64,000 bases of DNA from Mucilaginibacter flavidus (GCF_024055575.1 NZ_JAMXOE010000021.1:1-64000); one strand, 5' to 3'; shown: positions 25,706-35,374, numbered from the stretch's first letter. Numbers and translations: made by a program. The notes: generated by a model from the letters alone, not told the origin.

Positions 25706-25751
25706 AATATCGCATTATATTTTAATTATTAGAATAATATCGTACTAAATT
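25706..25751. promoter_or_regulatory. Two direct 16-bp boxes, candidate MarR operator
   Basis: AATATCGCATTATATT (25706-25721) and AATATCGTACTAAATT (25736-25751) agree at 13 of 16 positions. They are 30 bp apart start to start, close to three turns of the helix, so both face the same side. They lie directly upstream of the crt -7 box. The MarR protein encoded at the end of the operon is the natural candidate to bind them. Confidence 0.5.
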
Positions 25752-26003
25752 ACAAACAGATTACTGATCGGGCGACCATTTTTTTTACCGTTGTAGCATC
25801 AAAAAACCCAAGCGTGCCTCTGTTAATATATACCCATTCACTGCCACGGGTAAACATTTTTCAAAAATTAAAAAATAACGGTCAGCTGACTAAACATAAC
25901 TGGTTGGATGCCCGTTAATTTAAAACATGATTCTTTAGGAAAACATTTTAATTCAGATTGCAATCATTGTCAAAGCATCACCATACTTTAGTAAAAAATT
26001 ATC

Positions 26004-27533
26004 ATGAAAAAAATTAGTAATGTTTTGTTTTTAGTGTCGGGTATTTTTATCTGCCACTTTGCAAAGGCACAAACATTGGCTGGTAAACCTTACCAGGAGG
26101 CCCATCGGCCACAGGTGCATTTCTCTCCAAGGGAACATTGGACTAACGACCCAAATGGTATGTTATATTATAAAGGCACCTACCATTTGTTCTTTCAATA
26201 TTACCCAAAAGATATTATTTGGGGGCCGATGCATTGGGGGCATGCCATAAGCAAAGATTTGATGCATTGGAAGGAATTGCCAATTGCCCTATACCCCGAT
26301 AGTTTGGGTTACATCTTTTCGGGCAGCGCAGTAGTCGATTCCAATAATACCAGCGGGTTCGGCAGGGATGGTAAAATTCCTTTAGTTGCCATTTTTACAC
26401 ACCACGACCCGAAAGGCGAGAAAGAAGGCAAAAATAATTTCCAAAACGAAAGTCTTGCCTATAGTTTAGACGAAGGCAATACCTGGACAAAATACAGCGG
26501 CAACCCGGTTTTGAAGAATCCCGGAATTAAGGACTTCCGCGACCCAAAAGTAACGTGGTATGCTAAAGAGAAAAAGTGGGTGATGACTTTGGCAACGCTC
26601 GACCATATCACATTCTACTCGTCTCCTAACCTGAAAGACTGGAAAAAAGAAAGTGAGTTTGGTAAAGAAATTGGTGCCCATGGCGGAGTATGGGAGTGCC
26701 CTGATTTGTTTCCGTTAAAATTAAATGGCAAAACTTATTGGGTATTGATAGTAAACCTTAATCCGGGCGGCCCTAATGGAGGGTCGGCTACACAATACTT
26801 TATCGGCGAATTTGATGGCAATAAGTTTACCACAATGGATAATGACATTCGCTGGGCTGATTACGGCCCCGATGAATATGCGGGCATTACATGGAGCAAT
26901 ACAGGCAGTCGTAAAATATTTTTAGGCTGGATGAGCAATTGGCAATATGCCAACCAGGTACCCACAGAAAAATGGCGTAATGCAATGACCATTCCCAAAG
27001 AGCTTGGGCTAAGACAGGCAGATGGTAAAATATTGTTAACATCTAATCCCGTGAGAGAGTTAGCGAACATTGAACGCGCGCCTATAGATATAAATAATAG
27101 CCTGTTAACAGGAAAGAGCGCTAAACGTATCCCGGATCAATTCATCCTGAAATTCAATATCAACAAGATCAATGATTATTCGGTAATACTTTCAAATGAT
27201 GAGGGGGAGAAATTGATCATCGGCTACGATAACACTAAAAAACAATATTATATAGACAGGGCAAAATCAGGGAAAATTGATTTCAATGCGGAATTTGCCA
27301 AAAGAGCATTTGCACCACGGTTAACCAGCAATACATCGTCATCAAATATTGAATTGGTAATTGATGTATCATCAGTTGAATTGTTTGCAGACAATGGATT
27401 AACTGCAATGACGGGTATCTTTTTTCCGCACAAAACCTTTACGCAATTACAAATTCAAAATAGCAAAGGCGCGATTATTAGAAACCTGAAATTATTGCCA
27501 TTAAAGTCAATTTGGCGAAGGACTGGGCATTAA
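26004..27533 (+). CDS. Secreted glycoside hydrolase family 32 (levanase/inulinase type)
   Basis: 509 residues with a signal peptide (cleavage near FAKAQ, residue 23). The five-bladed propeller carries all three GH32 catalytic residues: nucleophile Asp49 in WTNDPNG, transition-state stabiliser Asp180 in RDP, and acid/base Glu231 in WECPD. A C-terminal beta-sandwich follows from about 365 (SVELFADNGL is typical). It hydrolyses beta-fructans or sucrose; the exact linkage cannot be told. No SusC/SusD or fructokinase is adjacent, so it is not in a complete utilisation locus here. It is convergent with the DUF5107 gene. Confidence 0.93.
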   Translation: MKKISNVLFLVSGIFICHFAKAQTLAGKPYQEAHRPQVHFSPREHWTNDPNGMLYYKGTYHLFFQYYPKDIIWGPMHWGHAISKDLMHWKELPIALYPDSLGYIFSGSAVVDSNNTSGFGRDGKIPLVAIFTHHDPKGEKEGKNNFQNESLAYSLDEGNTWTKYSGNPVLKNPGIKDFRDPKVTWYAKEKKWVMTLATLDHITFYSSPNLKDWKKESEFGKEIGAHGGVWECPDLFPLKLNGKTYWVLIVNLNPGGPNGGSATQYFIGEFDGNKFTTMDNDIRWADYGPDEYAGITWSNTGSRKIFLGWMSNWQYANQVPTEKWRNAMTIPKELGLRQADGKILLTSNPVRELANIERAPIDINNSLLTGKSAKRIPDQFILKFNINKINDYSVILSNDEGEKLIIGYDNTKKQYYIDRAKSGKIDFNAEFAKRAFAPRLTSNTSSSNIELVIDVSSVELFADNGLTAMTGIFFPHKTFTQLQIQNSKGAIIRNLKLLPLKSIWRRTGH

Positions 27534-27554
27534 TTTACCGCCGACAAATGAGCA

Positions 27555-30500
27555 TTATTTTACCTGCACCAATTGTTTCAGTGTTTGTAATTCTGCATCA
27601 TTCCTGTTGGTCGTCGCCGGGTGTTGATTTTTTAATACTTCCTTACACCAAGCGATTATTTTATTGTCAGGGTATTGCGTAGCCTGGGCATTTAACCATT
27701 TAACGGCTTCTTTTTTTCCGCTGAGTTTTTCTATCGCCCAGGCAGTTACCAGGTCGTTACCAGGCAGAAAATTAGTAACACCGTTCTCCATTTCAGGTTT
27801 AAAATCAACGATCTTGTGCAAAAGCGCCGATGCCTCCTTGCTCTTTCCCGTTTGCAGATAACAGCTATAGGTCATCCAATCTTCCAGGCGTTCGTCTGTA
27901 TTTACGTCATATGGTTTACCGGCCCCTAAATTCTGCGGCCATTTTCTTGCAGCATCAATATAATTTAACGCTGGAGTGTATTTTTTGGCAGCCATATTAT
28001 CAACTGCCAGCATTAATTGGGCCTGGTGGTATAATTCGCGACCAATAGTTGCTCCCTCAAACGGCAGAATGTTAATATTAGCCAATAAATCTGCACATTC
28101 TTTATAGCGTTTATCCAGCAATAACACCTTCGCGTTAAGTATGCCTATTATATAATTATCCGGGTGACCGCGGTAAAAAGGTTGAATTACATTTAACGCA
28201 TCCTGAACTTGCCGATGGGCTACATAGTATTCGCATAGTAGCTTGGTGTAACGCCATTCCACAGGCTCAAGGCTTACCGCCTTCTTGAGGTCGGTTAGTT
28301 CGGTAGCTCCCGTTACCGTAGCGGCGCGTGCAGCATAAAAGGGCGCGAATTGCGGTTCGTTTCCACATTCGGCAAATAGCTTCCTGCTTTCCTTAATTCG
28401 GTTCCTGTCGCGATATAAAAGCGCGAGGTAATATTTGGGTTTCCAGTTAGTACTTTGATTTTTAGCCCAAACCAACACGGCTTCGTCTTCAGATCTGAAA
28501 GGAAATACAAAAGCCGGTGATGCGTTATTCGCTTTATCTAAACCCGCCGAAAATGGTTTACCCTGTTTATCCTGTAAAAACGCCAGCCAACAGTCAACCA
28601 AAGCATTTTGCGGGGCCATCTGCAAAACTTTCTCGCATTCGTCATAGCATCCGGTATTGTAATAGCCCATGGCCAGTTCCAGGTAAGTTTCCACAGGAAG
28701 TTCGTCGCGGACCATTGAATTAAACCTGTTTTTGCTTTCTTCGGACGGATGCAGTAAATATTTTTCGAACTGTGCGAAATGGTTCAGCGGATCGAACGAC
28801 ATTATCGTATCCAGTACATTTTCTGCATCAGTCTTTTTGTTTTTATAACGATAAACAATCGCCTCGGTTTGCAAGGCTGCCACATCAAACCGGTTAAAAT
28901 CAAGTGCTTTTGCGGCAAAATGGCTTGCCTTATCCCAGTTTTTTTCCTTTAGATACAACCTGGCTAAGCCGTTGCATGCGGCACTGCGGTAATCCGTTGA
29001 TAAAGCGGCAATGTCAAACCCATCCTTTGCATCGATAGTGTTACCCAACTGCGCGTTTACAACTCCATAATAGTAATTGGCGGCACCATCGTAAGTATTG
29101 ATGCTGAGCGCTTTTTTTGCCAGTTGCAATGCTTCCTGGTAATTCATATTACGATACTTCAGTTCGGCCATTTTTACAAGTGCAGGCAGAAAATCGGGAT
29201 CTTTATCAAGGGCCGCCTTTAACTTAATTTCAGCCTGGGGATACATCTTTCCATCCGCAAGTTCCTGTCCCTGTACATATAAACCATAAGCAGAATTCCA
29301 GTTAAAATCTTTTGGCATATCAAGCGGGCGGCTCAAATTATATGCGTCCGGATCCGACTTATAAATTAGTTTATCACCGCCTAACGTAACGACCAGGTTA
29401 CCCGGTGCTGCATCCATTTTAACAGAATCGATAAAAGTTTTAAGTGGCCTTAATTCAACTTTTTTAGAATAGACTACTCTATCACCTTGTTTTACTTCAA
29501 GTGTTTCGTCCAATTTTTGAACAGGGTTGAAATACACTTTTAACCACCCGTTTTCATATCTTACATTTAAAGCGCCATAGTTATTGGCTTCAACAAACCC
29601 TTTTGTGTTTAACACCGGGTACCAATATTCGGTCCATGTATCGGTGGCGCCGGGTACAAAGCTTTTATGTTTAAAGGGGGTAAAGGTGCTTTTTTCGGCT
29701 GTTTGGTTAAACAACCTGCCCGACTGTATCTCGGAATATTGTCCGTCGTTATCGGTTAGCAGCTTTTCCCATATCATTCCCTGTTGTGACAGTCCCCAAA
29801 TCCATATTTTTTTGCCCGCTTTATCCTCATGACCACCATACCTGGCCATGCCAAAATTGTCGTCGTGCCAGTAGGCCCCAAAAAAATCGGTGTACTTCCC
29901 AAAAACGTGGTATGATTTATAGCCCCCGAAATCATTGTTTTTATACCACGAAACGTTTTTGCCATTTTGCTTATTGACAGGCCAATCGCCATGCTCTCCC
30001 TGGTGGCCCAGGAAGCCCGTTCCCGGGAAAATGTATTCTAAATTTCCATCTACCTTTATACCGGTGTTCATCCAATGATAATATGGTTCGGCTACCACGT
30101 TTGAATTATACCAGAATGATTTGGTGGTAAAATAAGCCTTATCCGCAGGCAGGTTTATTTCCATGGTCCAATTCGTCCGGGTAAGTAAATCAAGAACCTC
30201 AATAATGCAGCTTACGCTACCATCATCGTTTTTACGGGTCAGATAGTCCACGGGAGTAACAGTATTTGGCGTATGTCCAATTATGCCATAGTTTGGCTCA
30301 ATTCCGCCGCTTGTCCATGGTCCGCGCATCGCTATGTCGCGAAATTTGATAACGTGATTGTAATATATGAGCGACTTGCCGGTAGATTTTTCGATAGCCG
30401 ACCATATTTTACCCCCTATTTCGGGCGTTATCATCAATTTAAGATACTTATTCTCCAGCTCAACTACTTTCCATTCTTTCTGAACCGGCTTATCGGTAAA

Positions 30501-30674
30501 ACCATCATACCTGAAATAAGGATAAATATTGGTATTTACCGGTATCGGGTTAGGGTCTGAAAAAGGATAGGTGGTAAAACTTTTGTTATACTCCTTTATC
30601 ACCGCACCTACCTGCGCATAGGAATTTACCACAGCTATCACCACCAGGGAAATGATCAGAAATACTTTTTTCAT
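27555..30674 (-). CDS. Secreted DUF5107 and TPR protein
   Basis: 1039 residues with a signal peptide (cleavage after SYAQ, residue 21). Residues about 40-390 form a DUF5107 domain, a beta-sandwich of the galactose-mutarotase type (LKLMITPEIGGKIWSAIEK, then GGIEPNYGIIGHTP). The remainder consists of TPR-type helical repeats. Such proteins are linked with polysaccharide utilisation in Bacteroidota; an enzymatic role on sugar is possible but not shown. A LacI-type palindrome lies about 145 bp upstream of the start, suggesting sugar-responsive control. Confidence 0.85.
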   Translation of the reverse strand: MKKVFLIISLVVIAVVNSYAQVGAVIKEYNKSFTTYPFSDPNPIPVNTNIYPYFRYDGFTDKPVQKEWKVVELENKYLKLMITPEIGGKIWSAIEKSTGKSLIYYNHVIKFRDIAMRGPWTSGGIEPNYGIIGHTPNTVTPVDYLTRKNDDGSVSCIIEVLDLLTRTNWTMEINLPADKAYFTTKSFWYNSNVVAEPYYHWMNTGIKVDGNLEYIFPGTGFLGHQGEHGDWPVNKQNGKNVSWYKNNDFGGYKSYHVFGKYTDFFGAYWHDDNFGMARYGGHEDKAGKKIWIWGLSQQGMIWEKLLTDNDGQYSEIQSGRLFNQTAEKSTFTPFKHKSFVPGATDTWTEYWYPVLNTKGFVEANNYGALNVRYENGWLKVYFNPVQKLDETLEVKQGDRVVYSKKVELRPLKTFIDSVKMDAAPGNLVVTLGGDKLIYKSDPDAYNLSRPLDMPKDFNWNSAYGLYVQGQELADGKMYPQAEIKLKAALDKDPDFLPALVKMAELKYRNMNYQEALQLAKKALSINTYDGAANYYYGVVNAQLGNTIDAKDGFDIAALSTDYRSAACNGLARLYLKEKNWDKASHFAAKALDFNRFDVAALQTEAIVYRYKNKKTDAENVLDTIMSFDPLNHFAQFEKYLLHPSEESKNRFNSMVRDELPVETYLELAMGYYNTGCYDECEKVLQMAPQNALVDCWLAFLQDKQGKPFSAGLDKANNASPAFVFPFRSEDEAVLVWAKNQSTNWKPKYYLALLYRDRNRIKESRKLFAECGNEPQFAPFYAARAATVTGATELTDLKKAVSLEPVEWRYTKLLCEYYVAHRQVQDALNVIQPFYRGHPDNYIIGILNAKVLLLDKRYKECADLLANINILPFEGATIGRELYHQAQLMLAVDNMAAKKYTPALNYIDAARKWPQNLGAGKPYDVNTDERLEDWMTYSCYLQTGKSKEASALLHKIVDFKPEMENGVTNFLPGNDLVTAWAIEKLSGKKEAVKWLNAQATQYPDNKIIAWCKEVLKNQHPATTNRNDAELQTLKQLVQVK

Positions 30675-30818
30675 GCTTAAGAAATATTTAAAACCTATGT
30701 TAAAAATTTTAGGCGAGCTTATTTGTTCTAAGGTTTGAACTCAATTTATGGTCCTAACTATTACGAAAATAAGCTATACTTAAGCTCATACCAATTAAAG
30801 CATTAGCATTTGACCGCA

Positions 30819-30828
30819 CAAACGTTTG
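30819..30828. promoter_or_regulatory. LacI-type palindrome upstream of the DUF5107 gene
   Basis: CAAACGTTTG is a perfect 10-bp palindrome with the central CG typical of LacI/GalR operators. It lies about 145 bp upstream of the DUF5107 start. A closely related site is at 35363-35374. Confidence 0.45.
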
Positions 30829-30866
30829 CGTTGTAACTATTTAACTGAAATGGGGGTTAAAAAACA

Positions 30867-30893
30867 GGTACAGGCGATTTATGCACCGGTACC
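30867..30893 (-). terminator. Hairpin terminator of the PhyH-like gene
   Basis: GGTAC at 30867-30871 pairs with GTACC at 30889-30893, with two more G-C pairs inside after one mismatch. On the minus strand a T run follows directly. It begins 7 bp after the stop of the PhyH-like gene. Confidence 0.5.
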
Positions 30894-30899
30894 CGTTTA

Positions 30900-31730
30900 C
30901 TAACTGCCGGGAGTGGCTGTGCTGTAAATAAGCGGATTTTGCTCATCGTTATTCAGTAAATCGCCAACTTTTAACTTTTCAATGGCCTCGTCGCTAAGGA
31001 TGTTTTGTATGCCATTAAATGTATTGCCATCGGGCATGTAAGCGCACGTCATGGCCCTGCGCGAGCCGGGCGTCATGTTTGCGTGGGCGCCGTGAATAGT
31101 GAGGCCGTTATGGAAAGAGCAACTTCCTGCTTTCATTGGTGCCGCAACCGATGGCGACGTTTTAAATGACGGATAAAAATTAAATATTGAATCCATATTT
31201 CTGCCAATACCCGGGTTTTCAAAACTGGTTTCTTTATGCGAACCGGGGATGAAGAAGAGGCAGCCATTCTCGAAAGTAGCATCATCCAGCGCCACCCATA
31301 TCGACAGCGCCCGGCGGTCGGAAAACGACCAGAACGGGGTATCAAGGTGCCACGATGTGGGATTTGCCCATGGCTTTTTAAACAGGGCCTGGTCGTGCCA
31401 AATTCTTATCCCGTCAACCTGGGCCAGCGTAGCCGCCATCTCCCCTATTGCCGGGTTAAACATCAGTTCCTTAACTTTTTCGTTAGTCTGCCATAAGTTT
31501 ATCAGCTGGTCAAAAACCTTGGCCAGGTATTCCGAATCCTTATTGATCCCATCATCCTCCCCTGTTTTGCCGGCCCTCCCGGGAATTTTCTGTCCGTTTC
31601 TTTCATCCACTGCAGTTGCAACCGCTTCGCGCCATAATTCAAGTTCGGCGCTGTTTAGGAAATCTTCAATAATTACATAGCCGTTTTCCTGGTAAAAATC
31701 AACCTGTGCCGGTGTTATCGCAGTATTCAT
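30900..31730 (-). CDS. Phytanoyl-CoA dioxygenase (PhyH) family protein
   Basis: 276 residues, an Fe(II)/2-oxoglutarate oxygenase. The metal triad is visible as His128 and Asp130 in SWHLDTPFW and His213 in LTIHGAHAN; SRRAM supplies the 2-oxoglutarate-binding Arg near 224. No signal peptide. The family hydroxylates varied small molecules; bacterial members near sugar genes may act on sugar acids or ectoine-like compounds, so the substrate is unknown. It is divergent from an AraC regulator across 212 bp and is probably its target. Confidence 0.88.
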   Translation of the reverse strand: MNTAITPAQVDFYQENGYVIIEDFLNSAELELWREAVATAVDERNGQKIPGRAGKTGEDDGINKDSEYLAKVFDQLINLWQTNEKVKELMFNPAIGEMAATLAQVDGIRIWHDQALFKKPWANPTSWHLDTPFWSFSDRRALSIWVALDDATFENGCLFFIPGSHKETSFENPGIGRNMDSIFNFYPSFKTSPSVAAPMKAGSCSFHNGLTIHGAHANMTPGSRRAMTCAYMPDGNTFNGIQNILSDEAIEKLKVGDLLNNDEQNPLIYSTATPGS

Positions 31731-31841
31731 AAATATATTGGGTTAGTATAAATAATTGGTTAAAACAAACCTAAACAACCAGCTCCACTTTTCACTTTAA
31801 CAAAAACAGCAAATATTTATACTTTTTGATATTTGAGTTGA

Positions 31842-31849
31842 TATATTTG
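31842..31849 (+). promoter_or_regulatory. -7 box of the AraC regulator gene
   Basis: TATATTTG is an exact TAnnTTTG match in the 212-bp gap between the divergent PhyH-like and AraC genes, 93 bp before the AraC start. Confidence 0.35.
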
Positions 31850-31942
31850 ACAGTATCATCGCAAATTTTGAAGCACATCTATAATTTGCAGCCAATTACC
31901 TTTAACCTATTTGACAAACCATTTTAAATTAATTACGCGTAA

Positions 31943-32830
31943 ATGCAGAATTATCGCAAATACATTAATGTAGGCAATACCGAAAAGGAATGGGGCTTTT
32001 TTGTCACCACAGTTGGCTCTGCCAGGGTGCCTCCTAACAAAAACTATCCCAACAACCGTGAACACCCAATGGACCATTCTTTTACCTGGGACAAAGGAAG
32101 GATTTTGGACGGCTACTATATTGTATTTATCACCCGGGGCGAGGGCGTACTTGAATCAGCAAAAACCAAGGCCCGCACAATTAAGGCCGGCACCTGTTTT
32201 TTCCTGTTTCCCGGCGTTTGGCACCGGTATAAACCACACCCTCAATCGGGCTGGGAAGAATATTGGGTTGGCTTTAACGGTAGTTACCCCGACCAACTGA
32301 TGAAAAACGGGACGTTTACTGCCGATAATCCGTTTATTGATGCAGGCATGAACGAGGAGTTGCTGCAACTGTTTCACACGCTTATAAAAACTGTTGCAGC
32401 AGCCGAACCGGGTTACCGGCAAATGATTACCGGTACTACCCTGCAGATATTGGGCCTGCTAAACGCGGTTTGTAAATACCATGCTTATGCCACTGACAAC
32501 CAAAGCAAGCTGATTTCAAAAGCCAAGTTCCTGCTGCAGGAATCAATAGAAAAACCCGTTAACCTGGAAGAAATGGTAAAAGAACTGCCGATGGGCTATT
32601 CAAAATTCAGGAAAATCTTCAAACAAGTTACCGGTCTGTCACCCAATCAGTACCAGCTTGATTTACGGTTAGATAAAGCAAAAGAGTTACTTACATCAAC
32701 CAACCTCACCATCAACGAAATTGCATGGCAAACCGGGTTTGACTCGATATTCTATTTTTCGCGTTTGTTTAAAAAGAAAAATGGTGTCCCTCCCAAAGAG
32801 TTCAGAAGCCTGAATACAACGTTTTTGTAA
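31943..32830 (+). CDS. AraC-family regulator with cupin sensor domain
   Basis: 295 residues. Residues about 30-160 are an AraC-type cupin sugar-binding domain (HSFTWDKGRILDGYYIVFIT, TCFFLFPGVWHRYKP). Residues 195-290 form the double helix-turn-helix (LTINEIAWQTGFDSIFYFSR, FKKKNGVPPKEFR). It is divergent from the PhyH-like dioxygenase, which it probably activates. The ligand is unknown, probably a sugar or sugar acid. Confidence 0.9.
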   Translation: MQNYRKYINVGNTEKEWGFFVTTVGSARVPPNKNYPNNREHPMDHSFTWDKGRILDGYYIVFITRGEGVLESAKTKARTIKAGTCFFLFPGVWHRYKPHPQSGWEEYWVGFNGSYPDQLMKNGTFTADNPFIDAGMNEELLQLFHTLIKTVAAAEPGYRQMITGTTLQILGLLNAVCKYHAYATDNQSKLISKAKFLLQESIEKPVNLEEMVKELPMGYSKFRKIFKQVTGLSPNQYQLDLRLDKAKELLTSTNLTINEIAWQTGFDSIFYFSRLFKKKNGVPPKEFRSLNTTFL

Positions 32831-32971
32831 GAAACTATTTTGGCGGATCAAAAAATCCCGCTTAATACCAGCGAAAAACCTGCAACTACAGTACGTTATG
32901 CAATAAAAATTGGAGAAAGAATTTCATACTCTTATCTTTAAACATCATTGATACTTTGCGGGAGGCAGTAA

Positions 32972-33802
32972 ATGACAAATTTCCGATTCATTCCTATCAC
33001 GCCGCATCCGCTGCTAAGCCCATACGTTGCAAAAATACACGTATTTGAAAGCAGCGGCCGTCTTCCCGCGGAGGAAAGAAAACTGATCGTCCCAAATGCA
33101 AATTTCAAATTAACGCTTACTTATCGTAACGGTATCGTAGCCGGCATCGGCGACAAAATATTTATCCAGGGTGAAAATAAACTAAGCTTAACCGGACTGA
33201 TCGATTCGCCTGTTATGCTTGACGCCCAGCAAGATGCGCAGACCGGCACAATCATCATCGAATTCAACCCGCTTGGGGCATATCGTTTTTTTCATTTATC
33301 GTACGCCGAGGTTAAAAATCAAATTGTTGAATTGCCGGACCTGATCGGTAAATACGCAGAAGAACTTCAATCGCGGCTTGTTGATGCAAATTCAATAACG
33401 CTGAAATTGCAGCTCCTGCAAAACTTCCTGATCAAGCAACTGGAGAAAACCGTGGCCGACCCGATTTATGATTATTGCATCGATAGGATATCGGGCACCG
33501 CCGGCGTTCTGAGCGTTGCACAACTTGAAAAAGAAACCGGTTACAGCTCGCGCTGGCTCCACGCAAAATTTTCGGAACACCTTGGCACCGGGCCAAAAAA
33601 CCTTTCGGAAATAGTCCGGTTCAAACAATTTTACGGGGCATTCTCGGCCGGGGCCAATTATCAGCGCCTAAAGGAGCATATTTACCATCATTATCACGAC
33701 CAGTCCCATTTCATCAGGGCATTTAAACGGTTCACCGGATCAACCCCAACCGATCTTCAAAATAGCATGAACGAACTCGCCACCAAACACTATACGAGCT
33801 GA
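32972..33802 (+). CDS. AraC-like helix-turn-helix regulator
   Basis: 276 residues. The N-terminal two thirds (an ITPHPLLSPYVAKI beginning and a GTIIIEFNPLGAYRFF strand) match the sensor part found with DUF6597-type AraC proteins. The C terminus holds the DNA-binding pair, with HYHDQSHFIRAFKRFTGSTP as the second motif. It precedes an SRPBCC-domain gene by 62 bp on the same strand and may regulate it. Confidence 0.85.
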   Translation: MTNFRFIPITPHPLLSPYVAKIHVFESSGRLPAEERKLIVPNANFKLTLTYRNGIVAGIGDKIFIQGENKLSLTGLIDSPVMLDAQQDAQTGTIIIEFNPLGAYRFFHLSYAEVKNQIVELPDLIGKYAEELQSRLVDANSITLKLQLLQNFLIKQLEKTVADPIYDYCIDRISGTAGVLSVAQLEKETGYSSRWLHAKFSEHLGTGPKNLSEIVRFKQFYGAFSAGANYQRLKEHIYHHYHDQSHFIRAFKRFTGSTPTDLQNSMNELATKHYTS

Positions 33803-33864
33803 CTTCCGATTTGTACAATACCTGAAGATGCAATGGCCCCATCTTTGTTTAAAAAACAAACAAG

Positions 33865-34314
33865 ATGGAAAAGAACGATTTTAAGAGCAGTATTTCTGCA
33901 AACATTAGTGCGGACGAGGCGACAAAAAAGATCAGCAATGTACCCGGCTGGTGGGGAATAACCTTTAGCGGAAGTTCCGAAAAACAAAATGATCAGTTTG
34001 TGGTAAAGATGGGCGGAGATTCATTCTTCGACTTTACCGTAAAAGAACTGGTTCCCGGTAAAAGGGTTGTTTGGCTAATTACCGATTGTAATATGCCCTG
34101 GTATGCCGACAAAAAAGAATGGGCCGACACTAAAATAATTTTTGATGTTACTGAAACTGATGGTGTAACCACTGTGGACTTTACGCACGAAGGCCTTACA
34201 CCCGAAGTAGAGTGTTACAAAGACTGCGCACCAGGCTGGACCCACTGGATAAAAACAAGCTTATTGTCTTATTTTACTACAGGAGAAGGCGTTTTTCGTG
34301 CACCAACAATTTAA
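33865..34314 (+). CDS. SRPBCC/START-like (AHSA1-type) protein
   Basis: 149 residues, cytoplasmic. The SRPBCC fold is suggested by the pattern ISADEATKKISNVPGWWG, VVKMGGDSFFDFTVKELVPG and TTVDFTHEGL, typical of activator-of-Hsp90-like small proteins. The family binds hydrophobic ligands. It is the likely second gene after the AraC regulator. The specific ligand is unknown. Confidence 0.82.
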   Translation: MEKNDFKSSISANISADEATKKISNVPGWWGITFSGSSEKQNDQFVVKMGGDSFFDFTVKELVPGKRVVWLITDCNMPWYADKKEWADTKIIFDVTETDGVTTVDFTHEGLTPEVECYKDCAPGWTHWIKTSLLSYFTTGEGVFRAPTI

Positions 34315-34385
34315 TGCGAACAGAAAGGCTTAGCTCCGATAGCAGGCGACGGTAAGAACTTTGAAATTTTATAATACCTGCCCTT

Positions 34386-35267
34386 TTAAAATTTCAGGGT
34401 TGCCGGTAAATATTTAGCTACAATATCCTCATAATAGGGCCGCAGCTTATTCCAGTCGGGGATCTCGGGACTTTTTGAATATAGATCATAGGGATTAAAC
34501 AGCGCGACCGATTTAAATAAACGGTGATCGTCTGCTGTCATCAGGTGGCTGTAAGCGTTTTCCCGGTGTTGCGGGTAAAATGAGTGATAACGGAGCATAT
34601 AAAGCGCCTCTTCCGGAAGGTATGGCTTCATCATGTGATAAATATACTCATCGTGCCCCCAGGTCATGTGCACATTATCCAAACCACAATTGGGTTCGTA
34701 TACGCCATATTTGGTATTGTAGCGCGGATCGTAATGATCTGCGTTATCTGTAAAGTATTCAGAGAAAACAATTTTATCAGAAAAAGCGCAGCCCACAGGA
34801 TAGCTATCCCCTACTACCGCCCATTGAGGCTCACCAAACAGGCACAGCACTTTCCCGAGGTCGTGAAACAAGCCGGTAAGCACCATCCAGTCGGGGCGGC
34901 CATCAGCCCGGATAGCTTCGGAGGTTTGGAGCAGGTGTTGAAACTGATCCAGGTCGGTATCAGGATCTGAATCGTCAACTAACTGATTTAGGAAATCAAA
35001 CGCATCCCACACCGACATTTCTTTTTTGTCGAATTTTAAATACTGCTCTTTTTTCTGCAGCACAAAATCATAGGTCTGGTTAATATGCTGTAAACGGTAA
35101 AATTCCCTAACGGTATCTTTAAGCGTAGCTTCATAATTGCGATATGCTGCTGTATCCCGGCCCGCCGCTATGGTGTCGGCATCAGGGTAACGAACTAACA
35201 GATCATCTTCCCATTCATCAACAGATGCCAACGGGTTTTGATCCTGTGCTTGTGTGATCTTGCTCAT
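34386..35267 (-). CDS. Myo-inositol oxygenase
   Basis: 293 residues from the ATG at 35267 (MSKITQAQDQ); the frame extends 15 residues further but lacks similarity there. All six di-iron ligands of the eukaryotic enzyme can be placed: His111, His135 and Asp136 (LFHDLGK), His205 (WGHDEYIY), His228 (RYHSFYP) and Asp261 (NPYDLYS). It cleaves myo-inositol to D-glucuronate. Human MIOX has 285 residues, so length is full. A LacI palindrome lies upstream and a LacI gene follows it upstream on the same strand. It opens a route from inositol to uronate catabolism. Confidence 0.93.
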   Translation of the reverse strand: MSKITQAQDQNPLASVDEWEDDLLVRYPDADTIAAGRDTAAYRNYEATLKDTVREFYRLQHINQTYDFVLQKKEQYLKFDKKEMSVWDAFDFLNQLVDDSDPDTDLDQFQHLLQTSEAIRADGRPDWMVLTGLFHDLGKVLCLFGEPQWAVVGDSYPVGCAFSDKIVFSEYFTDNADHYDPRYNTKYGVYEPNCGLDNVHMTWGHDEYIYHMMKPYLPEEALYMLRYHSFYPQHRENAYSHLMTADDHRLFKSVALFNPYDLYSKSPEIPDWNKLRPYYEDIVAKYLPATLKF

Positions 35268-35362
35268 GATATTCAATAAAGGTAATTGGTTTCGTATTAA
35301 GCCTGTTATCAAATTTCTTAATAAAAAGGAGCGTTTCTCATGGGTTAGCCAGATTTATCTAC

Positions 35363-35374
35363 GTAAACGTTTAC
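35363..35374. promoter_or_regulatory. LacI-type operator upstream of inositol oxygenase
   Basis: GTAAACGTTTAC is a perfect 12-bp palindrome with the central CG of LacI/GalR operators, 96 bp upstream of the inositol oxygenase start. The LacI gene lies 370 bp further upstream on the same strand. The related CAAACGTTTG at 30819 suggests one regulon. Confidence 0.6.

Larger units (their letters stand above)
25653..26003. other. Divergent promoter region between the carotenoid operon and the GH32 gene
   Basis: No coding frame. The left third holds the crt promoter and two operator-like boxes listed separately. The right part is AT-rich with no clear TAnnTTTG before the GH32 gene. Nothing else was seen. 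Confidence 0.6.
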
